From assembly GCA_965222695.1 (NCBI GenBank), contig OZ244967.1:1364001-1428000 (forward strand): DNA of 64,000 nucleotides. Direction: 5' to 3'. Numbering within the stretch: the stretch's first letter is position 1; the number at the start of each line of letters is the position of its first letter. Below the pieces are notes generated by a model, which saw only the letters and a program-made list of their open reading frames with translations, had not been told where the DNA came from and did no database searches. This document shows, piece after piece, positions 1 through 8,365 of this stretch. This DNA is from UBA7957 sp965222695 (GTDB lineage Bacteria > Pseudomonadota > Gammaproteobacteria > Granulosicoccales > Granulosicoccaceae). A program made the translations under genes and the position numbers.

Positions 1-2216
1 TAGAAGAATTCGATAAACGCCTTTTTTTCTTCTGTCAACGATTTGTAGTATTTCTGGCTGAGGTTGCTGAACTCATCCATAATCGTATCCAGATAAGGCG
101 GTTCGGCGAGTATATTGTCAGGCTTGTTGTAGCTGGCCTTGATCAGACCGGTCACTCCCATGGTCATTTCATATATGGCGGTCTCAAAGTTCCCGTATTT
201 ACTGGACAGAACTTCTCCTTGTTCAGTAAACCGAATCTCGCCGAGTACGGTTCCCGCGGGTTGGGACAAAATCGCATCGTGCGTGGGTCCACCGCCGCGG
301 CTGATAGTCCCTCCCCGGCCATGGAACAGACGGATTTGCACACCATGTGCACGCCCGATTTCCACGATGGACTTTTGCGCCTGATAAAGTCTCCATGTCG
401 AGCTGACTATGCCGCCGTCTTTGCCGGAATCCGAGTAACCCAGCATCACTTCCTGAAGTCCGCCACTTTGACGGATCAGTTCACGGTAACAGGAGTTGGA
501 AAACAGTTGCTCCAGAACTTTCGGTACTTTATTCAGATCTTCTATAGTCTCGAATAAGGGCGATACGCTTAATTCGCAGAATATCGCCCCTGAACTGTCG
601 GATCCTGCCAGTTCCGCCAGAGAACCGAGGAACAATACCTCAAGTACATCACTGGCACTGTGCGCCATTGAAATCACATAATTGCCGAAGGTATTGGGGC
701 TTATCTCGCGCCGCATATCGGCGATCAGGTAGAAAACGTCCAGTGTCTCGCGGGTCTGTTTACTGAGTCCACCCTCTTGCAGCGGAAAAAGTTCACGGCT
801 GCTCAAGAGTTCTGTTAACAGCTTGATTTTTTCCGATTCCTCAAGATCCCCATATTCCACACTTGCATCACGATGACGAAGAATTTCCGTGACGGCGAGT
901 TCGTGCACGGACGATTCCTGGCGTATATCCAGCGACGATAGATAAAATCCGAAGGTTTCGGCCAGGCGAATCAGATCCCGCAGACTGCCGGCGGCGATAT
1001 TGGCATCTCCATGCGATCGGAGCGACTGCCGGATGAGCTTCAAGTCGTCCAGAAATTCATTTTCGTCATTATAAGCATCTCCCGGTAAGCTACCCTGGAA
1101 TCCGTAAATTCGCTCTTCAACCAGCTTTAAATTGCATTGCAGCCGGTACCGCATCAAACTGAGTTTCCGCCTGTAGGGTTCTGTCCGATATTCATCGGGT
1201 TCGTTACGAAACGCGCGGTGGGAAATCAGGCGATCGCGCAGCATGGATTGCTGAAACTCCACCGAAGGGGTAATCAGGCGATTCGAGTGCGTCAGTATCC
1301 TGCTCAGATTCTGCAGACGCTGAATGTAAAGCAAGAGGATTTCCCGGTGTTGCCTTCGAACAGCATCCCGTGTGACATCCGCCGTGACATTGGGGTTTCC
1401 GTCCCGGTCGCCCCCTATCCAGCTGCCGAAGCGGATGAAGCTCGGCACTTCCACGCTTAAATGTCCGTCTTTCGATCCGTAGTTGCGTTTTATCGCGCGT
1501 TCGAGGTTGCGGTAAATCGTCGGAACAGCTTCAAATATCGATGTTCTGTAGTAATACAGGCCGTACTTGACTTCCGCTCTGACGGTCGGCCGGCTTACCC
1601 GAACCTCATCGGTATTCCACAGGATCTGGATCTGAGCCCGTAATCTATCGGTAATTTCCTTGCGCTGAAACCGGCTTAGATTCCTTTGATACAGCTTGAG
1701 GTTATCGACAAAGATTCGGCGCAAGGCCTCTTGAATGGTACGGCGGCGTGATTCGGTGGGATGCGCGGTAAAAACGGGGACAAACGAAAGCCCGTCGAGC
1801 AATTTCTGCAATTCCTCTGCCCCTACTCCCTCCTCACTGAACTGCTTCAGGGTTTCGTTAAACGATCCGTACCAAAGCGGTTCATGAGCCATTGCCTGTC
1901 CGCTCCGAAAATGATACTGATGCCCCTCCTCCACCAAACGGATCAGGCTGAAGTAAATATTGAATGCTCTGACAACATGCGTGGTTCTGTCGGCCGACAG
2001 ATTTTCTATATATCGCTTCAATCTTTGCCGCCTGCCGGCCTGCTCCTTTTTATGCAGCTGAATATATCCTTTGCGCAGATACTCCACCGCAGCGAGAATC
2101 TCGCCATCTTCCTGCCGCTTGAGCACCTCGCCCAATAATTTGCCGATCAGTTTTACCCGAGAACGGAGTGTTTTGTCGTCAATCTGTGATAAACCGCTGT
2201 TTTTGCTGTATGGCAT
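1..2216 (-). CDS. ppc: Phosphoenolpyruvate carboxylase, C-terminus cut by window edge
   Basis: Carboxylates phosphoenolpyruvate to oxaloacetate in the cytoplasm; it is anaplerotic and is also a key step of the serine cycle in methylotrophs. Reading leftward from the ATG at 2216 gives 738 complete codons with no stop, against a usual family length of about 880-930, so the end lies outside the window. Family signatures are visible: VFTAHPTESRRRT with the catalytic His near 1755, GSWIGGDRDGNPN near 1385-1425, and FHGRGG followed by SRGGGPTH near 290-330. An AGGGA ribosome site lies 7 nt before the ATG. Family identity is certain. The serine-cycle role is inferred from the one-carbon genes downstream. 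The gene is not co-oriented with its right-hand neighbours in an obvious operon. Confidence 0.97.
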   Translation of the reverse strand, partial: MPYSKNSGLSQIDDKTLRSRVKLIGKLLGEVLKRQEDGEILAAVEYLRKGYIQLHKKEQAGRRQRLKRYIENLSADRTTHVVRAFNIYFSLIRLVEEGHQYHFRSGQAMAHEPLWYGSFNETLKQFSEEGVGAEELQKLLDGLSFVPVFTAHPTESRRRTIQEALRRIFVDNLKLYQRNLSRFQRKEITDRLRAQIQILWNTDEVRVSRPTVRAEVKYGLYYYRTSIFEAVPTIYRNLERAIKRNYGSKDGHLSVEVPSFIRFGSWIGGDRDGNPNVTADVTRDAVRRQHREILLLYIQRLQNLSRILTHSNRLITPSVEFQQSMLRDRLISHRAFRNEPDEYRTEPYRRKLSLMRYRLQCNLKLVEERIYGFQGSLPGDAYNDENEFLDDLKLIRQSLRSHGDANIAAGSLRDLIRLAETFGFYLSSLDIRQESSVHELAVTEILRHRDASVEYGDLEESEKIKLLTELLSSRELFPLQEGGLSKQTRETLDVFYLIADMRREISPNTFGNYVISMAHSASDVLEVLFLGSLAELAGSDSSGAIFCELSVSPLFETIEDLNKVPKVLEQLFSNSCYRELIRQSGGLQEVMLGYSDSGKDGGIVSSTWRLYQAQKSIVEIGRAHGVQIRLFHGRGGTISRGGGPTHDAILSQPAGTVLGEIRFTEQGEVLSSKYGNFETAIYEMTMGVTGLIKASYNKPDNILAEPPYLDTIMDEFSNLSQKYYKSLTEEKKAFIEFF

Positions 2217-2300
2217 ATAACGATCCCTGAACCGGAGAAACCGGCAAGCATAGGCCTTATCCTTAATCCATGCAAATTCTTAGGCAGGCTCTATAGTATT

Positions 2301-3110
2301 TTATGCTCGTAGATGGCTTGGAGTATAACCAAAACGCATTTGAAACAAACTTGTCATATGCGAATGGGAGGCGAATCCACAGGTGCAGGCTATTGCACTA
2401 AGCGATTCATTTGTTTCCGTAATTCGTTTTATTGCGTGGCTGATGCGTCTGCCTATAATGTACTCCTGGGGAGATCGGCCGACGGTTGCTGTAAAAGCTC
2501 GGGTAAAAAACCCTGTCGAAAGTCCCAGAGCATTCGCGAGATCAGCCACCCTTACTTTTTTTGAGAACCCTTCTTCAACCATCTCCTGAACAATCTTCAA
2601 GCGGAAAGGAGTCATCCATTTGCTTTCATTTTCTCCGATCTCAGGGCAACCCAGGTGCCTGTTAACGCATCTATAGAGTGAATACGCTAATGCCTCACAT
2701 ACCAAATTGTCGGGTTTTTCGAGTAACCGTAACTGGTAGCGCAGTTGATGTGCTACCGATGAGGCGTATCTATCCACGATATTGCTAAATCTGCCACCAT
2801 TTACACAACCATTACTTGGCTGCTTATCGACTCGTATTACGCGCAGATACTCTCCACCTGTATCTGATTGAGAGTAAACCTCACAGCCCGCAGGGATAAA
2901 GGCAAGCGAGTTTACCTTGCTCTTGAAAGGGTGGCGGATATCGGAAGCAAACGCATGGGTGCCAGTTTGCGAGTCAAAAGAAAAACCGACAATTGTTGTG
3001 GCAGGCGTGTAGCGGGTCTCGTAGGGTGCGGCCGGAAGCAGCTCTATAGCCCAATTTCCGGCAACTACACGATGAACAATATTGTGGTTTGGTTGATTCT
3101 CATAAGCCAT
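2301..3110 (-). CDS. AraC-family transcriptional regulator
   Basis: A 269-residue cytoplasmic DNA-binding regulator. The last ~100 residues form the AraC double helix-turn-helix: an LANALGLSTGFFTRAF first helix pair, then the conserved AIACTCGFASHSHMTSLF and FGYTPSHLR block. The N-terminal ~160 residues would be a cupin-like effector or dimerisation domain, with no recognised ligand. I chose the ATG at 3110 over a TTG three codons upstream; no strong ribosome site is seen. It is divergent from the PLP-dependent dehydratase starting at 3242, with about 130 bp between the starts, so it probably controls that gene and itself. The effector is unknown. Confidence 0.88.
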   Translation of the reverse strand: MAYENQPNHNIVHRVVAGNWAIELLPAAPYETRYTPATTIVGFSFDSQTGTHAFASDIRHPFKSKVNSLAFIPAGCEVYSQSDTGGEYLRVIRVDKQPSNGCVNGGRFSNIVDRYASSVAHQLRYQLRLLEKPDNLVCEALAYSLYRCVNRHLGCPEIGENESKWMTPFRLKIVQEMVEEGFSKKVRVADLANALGLSTGFFTRAFTATVGRSPQEYIIGRRISHAIKRITETNESLSAIACTCGFASHSHMTSLFQMRFGYTPSHLRA

Positions 3111-3241
3111 ACAAGCCAATGTTATCTTACGAATTTAATGTTTTCATTAACTTTCAGGAGTCTGCAAGAATTTACGTCAGATTTATGAAAGCCAGATTGT
3201 CAATTCTCTGCAAAAATGAATATAAACCCAGGAGAAAAAAT

Positions 3242-4216
3242 ATGGCTCTTTTTAGTCGGGCAGAACTCGATGATGCTGTTCAAATTGTTCATGCTAACAT
3301 GAATCCTACACCGGCCTACACTTGGCCATTACTTGCGCAGCGTACGGGCGTGGATATTGTCGTCAAACATGAAAACCACACACCAACCGGGTCGTTCAAA
3401 GCCCGTGGCGGACTAGTTTACGTGCAACGACTAAGCCAAAGAGGCGTGACGGCTAAGGGGCTTGTTACAGCCACACGGGGTAATCATGGCCAGTCTGTTG
3501 CCATTGGCGCAGCTAAAGCGGGGATGGCGGCGGCAATTGTGGTGCCGGAAGGTAACTCGGTCGAAAAAAATGCTGCGATGGCCGCGTTTGGCGGAGAAAT
3601 TATCATTGCGGGACGCGATTTTGATGAATGCCGAAAAATTGCCACCAAGCTGGGACAGCAACGCGATTATTTATTTGTGCCCTCTTTTCACCCGGATATT
3701 GTCGCGGGCGTAGCATGCTATGCACTGGAGCTGTTTAACAGCCATAATCAGTTGGACGCGGTTTTCGTACCTATTGGAATGGGCTCAGGGATTTGTGGAC
3801 TGATTACTGTACGGGACATGCTTGGTCTAAAAACAGACATTATTGGTGTTGTTGCCGAGAAAGCGCCCGCATTCTCACTCTCGATTGAAGCAGGTTACCC
3901 CGTCTCCACACAGAGCGCAGATACATTCGCAGATGGTATGGCCTGTCGTGATCCACAACCAGATGCGTTTGACATAGTTAAATCCGGTGCCGCAGAGATT
4001 GTTCAGGTTAGCGAAGATGAAATTGCACAGGCCATTCGTGCATACTACACCGATACTCACAACCTGGCTGAGGGTGCCGGCGCCGCTTCTCTTGCCGCTC
4101 TGATAAAACTAAAAAAGAAATTTACCGGCAAAAAAGCAGGTGTCATTCTGACCGGTGGCAATATCGACATGGACGTGTTCGCCCGGATTTTAAACCAGCC
4201 TACTCAATCTGTTTGA
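3242..4216 (+). CDS. Threonine dehydratase-like PLP enzyme (fold type II)
   Basis: A 324-residue PLP-dependent ammonia-lyase of the threonine dehydratase / serine racemase / hydroxyaspartate dehydratase family. The PLP lysine lies in TGSFKARGG (Lys53). A VPEGNS segment and the C-terminal LTGGNIDMD motif typical of this family are present. Length matches single-domain catabolic enzymes with no C-terminal ACT domain, so it is not biosynthetic IlvA. The ATG at 3242 has a clean AGGAG 7 nt upstream; the longer upstream frame overlaps the divergent regulator and was rejected. Substrate could be threonine, serine, hydroxyaspartate or a hydroxyectoine-type intermediate; sequence alone does not decide. 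Probably controlled by the divergent AraC regulator. Confidence 0.85.
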   Translation: MALFSRAELDDAVQIVHANMNPTPAYTWPLLAQRTGVDIVVKHENHTPTGSFKARGGLVYVQRLSQRGVTAKGLVTATRGNHGQSVAIGAAKAGMAAAIVVPEGNSVEKNAAMAAFGGEIIIAGRDFDECRKIATKLGQQRDYLFVPSFHPDIVAGVACYALELFNSHNQLDAVFVPIGMGSGICGLITVRDMLGLKTDIIGVVAEKAPAFSLSIEAGYPVSTQSADTFADGMACRDPQPDAFDIVKSGAAEIVQVSEDEIAQAIRAYYTDTHNLAEGAGAASLAALIKLKKKFTGKKAGVILTGGNIDMDVFARILNQPTQSV

Positions 4217-4475
4217 TTTAGCAGTAAAGGAGATCCCACCTGAACTGATCGGTGTATTGCGAACGATTTTCGGTTTTTGATTCTTACACCGATATATGCC
4301 CTCTATTGAAGCACACGCCGGCTTGCAATATAGTTCCGACTGTACCGTACCGCGAAATGATTTTTCCCCTATGTGAAACGTACAGATCGAATCGTTTATT
4401 CGATTGAATCCAAAGGTAAACCTTGAATCGGCCATACGGATTCAGCAGGAATTCTTCCTTTCTTTCGCCCTGCGA

Positions 4476-4504
4476 TTGACACAAAGAAGGATCAAAAATA
4501 CGGT
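4476..4504 (+). promoter_or_regulatory. Candidate sigma-70 promoter for the beta-propeller operon
   Basis: A perfect TTGACA at 4476-4481 is followed 17 nt later by TACGGT (3 of 6 matches), with a better TAAAAT at 4504-4509 but at 22-nt spacing. It lies 25-30 bp before the ATG at 4534. The rest of the 317-bp gap (4217-4533) shows no gene and no clear terminator for the upstream dehydratase. The -10 element is weak, so the call is tentative. Confidence 0.3.
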
Positions 4505-4533
4505 AAAATCAGGCTTAAATCGAGGAATGCCTA

Positions 4534-5661
4534 ATGAAAAACTGTATCCGGCTGATAAGTTTAATAATATGTTTTCTGACTCCGCCATCCCTTATGGCAA
4601 AAGGCAGCCAGTACCTTTTTATCAGCAGTGAAAAAGATTCTTCCATCACGGTTTTGGATGGAAACACCTTGCAATTAGTCAAAAAAATACAGACTGCGTC
4701 CAGACCCCGGCATATGATTTTTAACGCTGACAAAACCCGGATTTATGCCGCCTGCGGTGATGGAAACGCCATCGATATCATCGATATCGAATCGCTGGAA
4801 CTGGTCGATCGTATCTCCGGTATAGACGATCCGGAAGTGATCGAATTCAGCCCGAACGGAGAAACGCTCTATATCTCGCTGGAAGACGAAGGGGCTTTGG
4901 GTATTCTCGATCTGAAGACATTTTTCTCGATGCGGGAAGAAAAGCCGGAACTGACGGTCGGCGAACCCGATCCGGAGGATGATGAGGGGGATGGCGATGA
5001 ATCGGGCCGCGACGATGACGATGACGACGATGAGGAAAATGAAGGCGACGAGGATGAGGAAGGCACCTCCATTCCCGGATTGAGTAAAATCCCGGTCGGC
5101 CTGGAACCCGAGGGCATTTTGGTTAACCGTGACGGCTCAAGAGTTTATGTTACTTCGGAAGTTGCCAATACCGTGCACGTGGTAGACACGAGCAAAAACG
5201 AATTGCTCGACAATATCGTGGTGGGTAACCGCCCTCGCCGGTTTGCCCTGATTCCCGAGCGCAATGAATTGTGGGTGTCCAACGAACTGAGTGCCTCCGT
5301 GACGATTCTTGACACCGGCACGCATGACATATTGGATGCCATTGAGTTTCTCCCGCCGGGATTCCGGCCGGAAGACGTGACCCCGGTCGGTATTATCCTT
5401 ACCGCAGACAAAAAAACCGCGATTGTCGCTCTCGGCCGCTCCAACCATATTGCTTTCGTCGATGTGGCAACGCGGAAAATCGAAAACTATACGCTGGTCG
5501 GCACCCGGGCCTGGAATGCAGGCTTAACGTCCGACAACAAGACCTTGTACGTGGTTAACGGCTTGAGCGATGATATCTCGGTAATCGATATGTCGGACCG
5601 CAAAGCGAAAAAATCCATACCGGTGGGGCGAGTTCCCTATATGATTTTGATCGATGATTAG
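4534..5661 (+). CDS. Secreted YVTN-type beta-propeller protein of PQQ dehydrogenase clusters, with acidic insert
   Basis: 375 residues with a signal peptide (hydrophobic 6-20, ending near AKG). Repeats of the YVTN/quinoprotein-amine-dehydrogenase beta-propeller type follow (for example GSRVYVTSEVANTVHVVDT and NKTLYVVNGLSDDISVIDM). This is the kind of beta-propeller protein known to co-occur with PQQ-dependent alcohol oxidation. Its molecular role is unproven. It is unusual in carrying, around residues 145-180, a loop almost entirely of Asp and Glu (seven consecutive Asp within it) between two blades. The start has GAGGA 7 nt upstream. The stop overlaps the next gene by 8 nt, so the two are co-translated. 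The acidic loop could bind Ca2+ or a lanthanide for the nearby XoxF; that is speculation. Confidence 0.82.
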   Translation: MKNCIRLISLIICFLTPPSLMAKGSQYLFISSEKDSSITVLDGNTLQLVKKIQTASRPRHMIFNADKTRIYAACGDGNAIDIIDIESLELVDRISGIDDPEVIEFSPNGETLYISLEDEGALGILDLKTFFSMREEKPELTVGEPDPEDDEGDGDESGRDDDDDDDEENEGDEDEEGTSIPGLSKIPVGLEPEGILVNRDGSRVYVTSEVANTVHVVDTSKNELLDNIVVGNRPRRFALIPERNELWVSNELSASVTILDTGTHDILDAIEFLPPGFRPEDVTPVGIILTADKKTAIVALGRSNHIAFVDVATRKIENYTLVGTRAWNAGLTSDNKTLYVVNGLSDDISVIDMSDRKAKKSIPVGRVPYMILIDD

Positions 5662-6823
5662 CAAAGCGCTTTTAGTGGTATTTATGCTCGCCTGGGCTTC
5701 GTCGGTATATTCTGCCTCGCCGTTTGAAATCGGCTATCTGCAGCTTAAAGGCGATCAACGTTACAGTCGCAAAGTCAGCTTTGCCCGCTATCTGATGCAG
5801 GCGCAGGGCAGACCCTATGCAGGCGCCAAGCTGGCGCTGAAGGAAGTGGCGTTTCACGGTTCTAAAGCAGGCGTGGAATTCGGCCTGAAGCGAATAAAGG
5901 CGTCAAATGAAGCCGAGCTTGCACGCCTGGTTGAGAATGCCATCGACGATGGTGTCCAACACTTTATCGCTGACCTGCCCGCCGAGTCTCTGACTGCCCT
6001 GAGCCAACAACTACATGCCAAAAAAGCCTTGATTTACAATATATCCGAGCGTGACAACACGTTAAGGCAGGAACACTGCCACGCGAATTTACTGCACATC
6101 CTGCCCAGCTACGCCATGTTAACCGACGCCCTGGCGCAGTATCTCACCAGTAAGAAATGGCGCAAGGTCCTGTTGCTCGAAGGGCCTGAGAAAGAGGATA
6201 TAGCCTTTGCCCGGTCATTTGAACGTTCAGCCAAGCGCTTTGGTTTACAGATTCTGGAAAAGCGGCCTTTTATATTCGGGAGCAATCCCCGGGAGCGGCA
6301 TAAGAACAATATCGCCCTGTTGACCACGGGAAAAAACTACCAGCTTGTGATGGTGGCAGACACGAACGGCGAATTCGCCAGAGATGTCCCCTATCAGACC
6401 CTGCAACCCCAACTCGTGGTCGGCAGTGAAGGCCTGGCTGCCCTGGCCTGGCATTGGTCCTGGGAACGCCATGGCGCGCCACAGCTGGAAAAACGCTTTG
6501 AGAAGGCTGCCAGGCGGCCCATGGGCAGTTTTGACTGGGCCGCCTGGATGGCGGTTAAAGTCATCGCAGAGGCGGTACAGCGGACGGCGAGCGCTGATTT
6601 TAATACTCTGAACCGTTATATCAAAAGTGACGAATTGATTTTGGATACCTTTAAGGGAAACCGGTCAAATTTCAGACCATGGAACAACCAGCTCAGACAA
6701 CCCATCCTGCTGGCAACTCATAATTGGGTGGTGGAGCGAGCGCCGATCCAGGGGTTTTTACACCAGCGAAATAATCTTGACAGTATCGGCCTGGATGAAA
6801 ATGAAGTTTCCTGTCGATTCTAG
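5654..6823 (+). CDS. ABC-type (Leu/Ile/Val-fold) binding protein of the PQQ-alcohol-dehydrogenase system
   Basis: 389 residues: a signal peptide (ALLVVFMLAWASSVYSA), then a periplasmic-binding-protein type-1 fold (a LQLKGD-like N-terminus and FGLKRIKASNEAELARLVENA in the first lobe). Matches my memory of a family of binding proteins found only beside PQQ-dependent alcohol dehydrogenases. In other genomes that family comes with ABC ATPase and permease genes; none is adjacent here, so it may act as a free periplasmic sensor or carrier, or use a transporter encoded elsewhere. Overlaps the beta-propeller gene by 8 nt. 213 bp of non-coding DNA separates it from pqqA. The ligand is unknown. Confidence 0.8.
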   Translation: MISKALLVVFMLAWASSVYSASPFEIGYLQLKGDQRYSRKVSFARYLMQAQGRPYAGAKLALKEVAFHGSKAGVEFGLKRIKASNEAELARLVENAIDDGVQHFIADLPAESLTALSQQLHAKKALIYNISERDNTLRQEHCHANLLHILPSYAMLTDALAQYLTSKKWRKVLLLEGPEKEDIAFARSFERSAKRFGLQILEKRPFIFGSNPRERHKNNIALLTTGKNYQLVMVADTNGEFARDVPYQTLQPQLVVGSEGLAALAWHWSWERHGAPQLEKRFEKAARRPMGSFDWAAWMAVKVIAEAVQRTASADFNTLNRYIKSDELILDTFKGNRSNFRPWNNQLRQPILLATHNWVVERAPIQGFLHQRNNLDSIGLDENEVSCRF

Positions 6824-6991
6824 GGCCTATTCTCGCTCGCAGGGCAAGCTCCTCGGATATGCTGAGACATTTTTTTGCCGGGCAGAACACGCGACCAGGG
6901 AACAATTCCCACCCGGTTCAACTGCCTCTGCGGGCCGCCACGGAATTATTCCTATATCGCCTGGTATCAGACTGGGCTAGCATTTATATGC

Positions 6992-7009
6992 ACCGAATAT
7001 GGTTTCGGT
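6992..7009. promoter_or_regulatory. 18-bp dyad upstream of pqqA
   Basis: ACCGAA-TATGGT-TTCGGT is a 6+6 bp inverted repeat that lies 28 bp before the pqqA start, within the 213-bp gap 6824-7036. It could be an operator or a leader hairpin. Nothing else coding is visible in the gap. No firm -35/-10 pair was found. Confidence 0.35.
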
Positions 7010-7036
7010 AAACGTTAAATCCAGCGGAGGTATTCC

Positions 7037-7111
7037 ATGCAATGGTGTAAACCTGACTTTATCGAGTACAGATTGGGATTTGAAATCAATATGTATATTT
7101 ACAATCGATAA
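7037..7111 (+). CDS. pqqA: PqqA, ribosomal precursor peptide of pyrroloquinoline quinone
   Basis: A 24-residue peptide that supplies the Glu and Tyr cross-linked by PqqE to build PQQ. It starts MQWCKP, then carries GFEINMY: Glu16 and Tyr20 are spaced E-x3-Y as in all PqqA peptides, and it ends near a YIYNR tail. Length and pattern match the usual PqqA. An AGCGGAGG ribosome site lies 6 nt upstream of the ATG. It sits 125 bp before pqqE in the same direction. The gene is too short for routine gene callers. Position 4 is Cys where many homologues have Thr. Identification is strong from motif plus context. Confidence 0.95.
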   Translation: MQWCKPDFIEYRLGFEINMYIYNR

Positions 7112-7135
7112 AATATCGACAGTGCTAATTCCTTT

Positions 7136-7153
7136 CGGCCTCTGCGGAGGCCG
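7136..7153 (+). terminator. GC-rich hairpin between pqqA and pqqE (attenuator-like)
   Basis: CGGCCTC-TGCG-GAGGCCG forms a perfect 7-bp stem with a 4-nt loop, starting 24 nt after the pqqA stop. It is followed only by GTCTTTCC, so termination would be partial. Such a hairpin would let pqqA mRNA exceed pqqE mRNA, as is common for peptide precursors. Partial terminator or mRNA stabiliser; direction is inferred from the gene order. Confidence 0.6.
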
Positions 7154-7236
7154 GTCTTTCCTTCCGTTTAAAATTTCTGGCTCCTTCCTTATCCCGCATT
7201 CGAATCGAATACTGCCCGGTCAATTAGGAGATTTCC

Positions 7237-8364
7237 ATGGCTGACCACAGCCCGATACATCCGCCACTGTGGCTCCTGGCTGAATTAACCTATAGGTGTC
7301 CCCTTCAATGCCCTTATTGCAGTAATCCGGTCGATTTCGTCAGGGTCAAGGAAGAGCTGGATACGCAAACCTGGATACGCGTGCTGGCCGAGGCCAGAGA
7401 GCTGGGTGCCACCCAATTGGGTCTGTCCGGTGGTGAACCCCTGGTCAGGCAGGACCTTGAAATCATTATCGAAGAAGCCCGGAGTTTGGGATATTACACC
7501 AACCTGATTACCTCGGGTGTGGGCATGAATGCGCAACGGGTGGAGAGCTTTAAATCGGCCGGCCTGGATAATATCCAAATCAGTTTTCAAGCCAGCAGTG
7601 CCGAATTGAACCGCTGGCTGAGCGGTACGGACTCTTACGAACATAAATTGCAAATGTGCCAAGCAGTAAAGTCTGCCGGATTTCCCTTGGTCTTGTGCTT
7701 TGTGACACATCGGGAGAATATCGGCCAGATCGGTCAGATGCTCGATCTGGCCGTGGAGTTGAATGCGGATTTTGTGGAACTGGCAACCACCCAGTACTAC
7801 GGTTGGGCCTATTTAAATCGCGATGCACTGATGCCGTCTAAAGAGCAGGTGATACAGGCGGAAAAAGATACCAATGAATTCAGAGAGCACCGCATGCCTG
7901 CCGGCATGACAACCTACTACGTTGTTCCGGATTACTACGAAGATCGCCCCAAACCGTGTATGAACGGATGGGGCAAAATTTTCTTGGTGGTGTCTCCGGA
8001 CGGTACGGCCCTGCCTTGCCACGCTGCCGGACAATTGCCGGGCTTGGATTTCCCGAATGTGCGCAATTCAAGCGTAAAGCAGATCTGGTCGGAATCCGAC
8101 GCTTTCAATCGCTTCCGCGGATTTGACTGGATGAAAGAACCCTGCAGAAGTTGCGATGAGAAGCAGAAGGATTTCGGCGGTTGCCGTTGTCAGGCTTATA
8201 TGCTGACCGGCGATATGTATGCGGCGGATCCGGTTTGCGGGAAATCTCCGGAGCATGAGAAAATTCTTGCGGTGAACCGTGATGCCGATCAACCGGGGAA
8301 GGAAATTCCGTTGATTTTTCGCAATACGCGAAACTCGAAATCGGAGTTGTCAAAACTGATGTGA
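7237..8364 (+). CDS. pqqE: PqqE, radical SAM PQQ biosynthesis enzyme
   Basis: Cytoplasmic radical-SAM enzyme that joins Glu and Tyr of PqqA with a C-C bond, normally with the chaperone PqqD. 375 residues. The SAM [4Fe-4S] motif is CPLQCPYC (Cys21, Cys25, Cys28). A C-terminal SPASM-type Cys cluster includes CRSCDEK and GGCRCQAY. The start has TTAGGAG 6 nt upstream. No PqqD domain is fused and no pqqB, pqqC or pqqD lies in the window, so those must be elsewhere. The stop is one base from the stop of the convergent binding-protein gene. Role is certain by family. Confidence 0.95.
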   Translation: MADHSPIHPPLWLLAELTYRCPLQCPYCSNPVDFVRVKEELDTQTWIRVLAEARELGATQLGLSGGEPLVRQDLEIIIEEARSLGYYTNLITSGVGMNAQRVESFKSAGLDNIQISFQASSAELNRWLSGTDSYEHKLQMCQAVKSAGFPLVLCFVTHRENIGQIGQMLDLAVELNADFVELATTQYYGWAYLNRDALMPSKEQVIQAEKDTNEFREHRMPAGMTTYYVVPDYYEDRPKPCMNGWGKIFLVVSPDGTALPCHAAGQLPGLDFPNVRNSSVKQIWSESDAFNRFRGFDWMKEPCRSCDEKQKDFGGCRCQAYMLTGDMYAADPVCGKSPEHEKILAVNRDADQPGKEIPLIFRNTRNSKSELSKLM

Positions 8365-8365
8365 C

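Noticed and set aside
4869..5117. Ser-rich ORF opposite the acidic part of the beta-propeller gene
   Set aside because: It is the reverse reading of GAT/GAC/GAA/GAG codons; no ribosome site, and the plus-strand frame is a clear secreted propeller.
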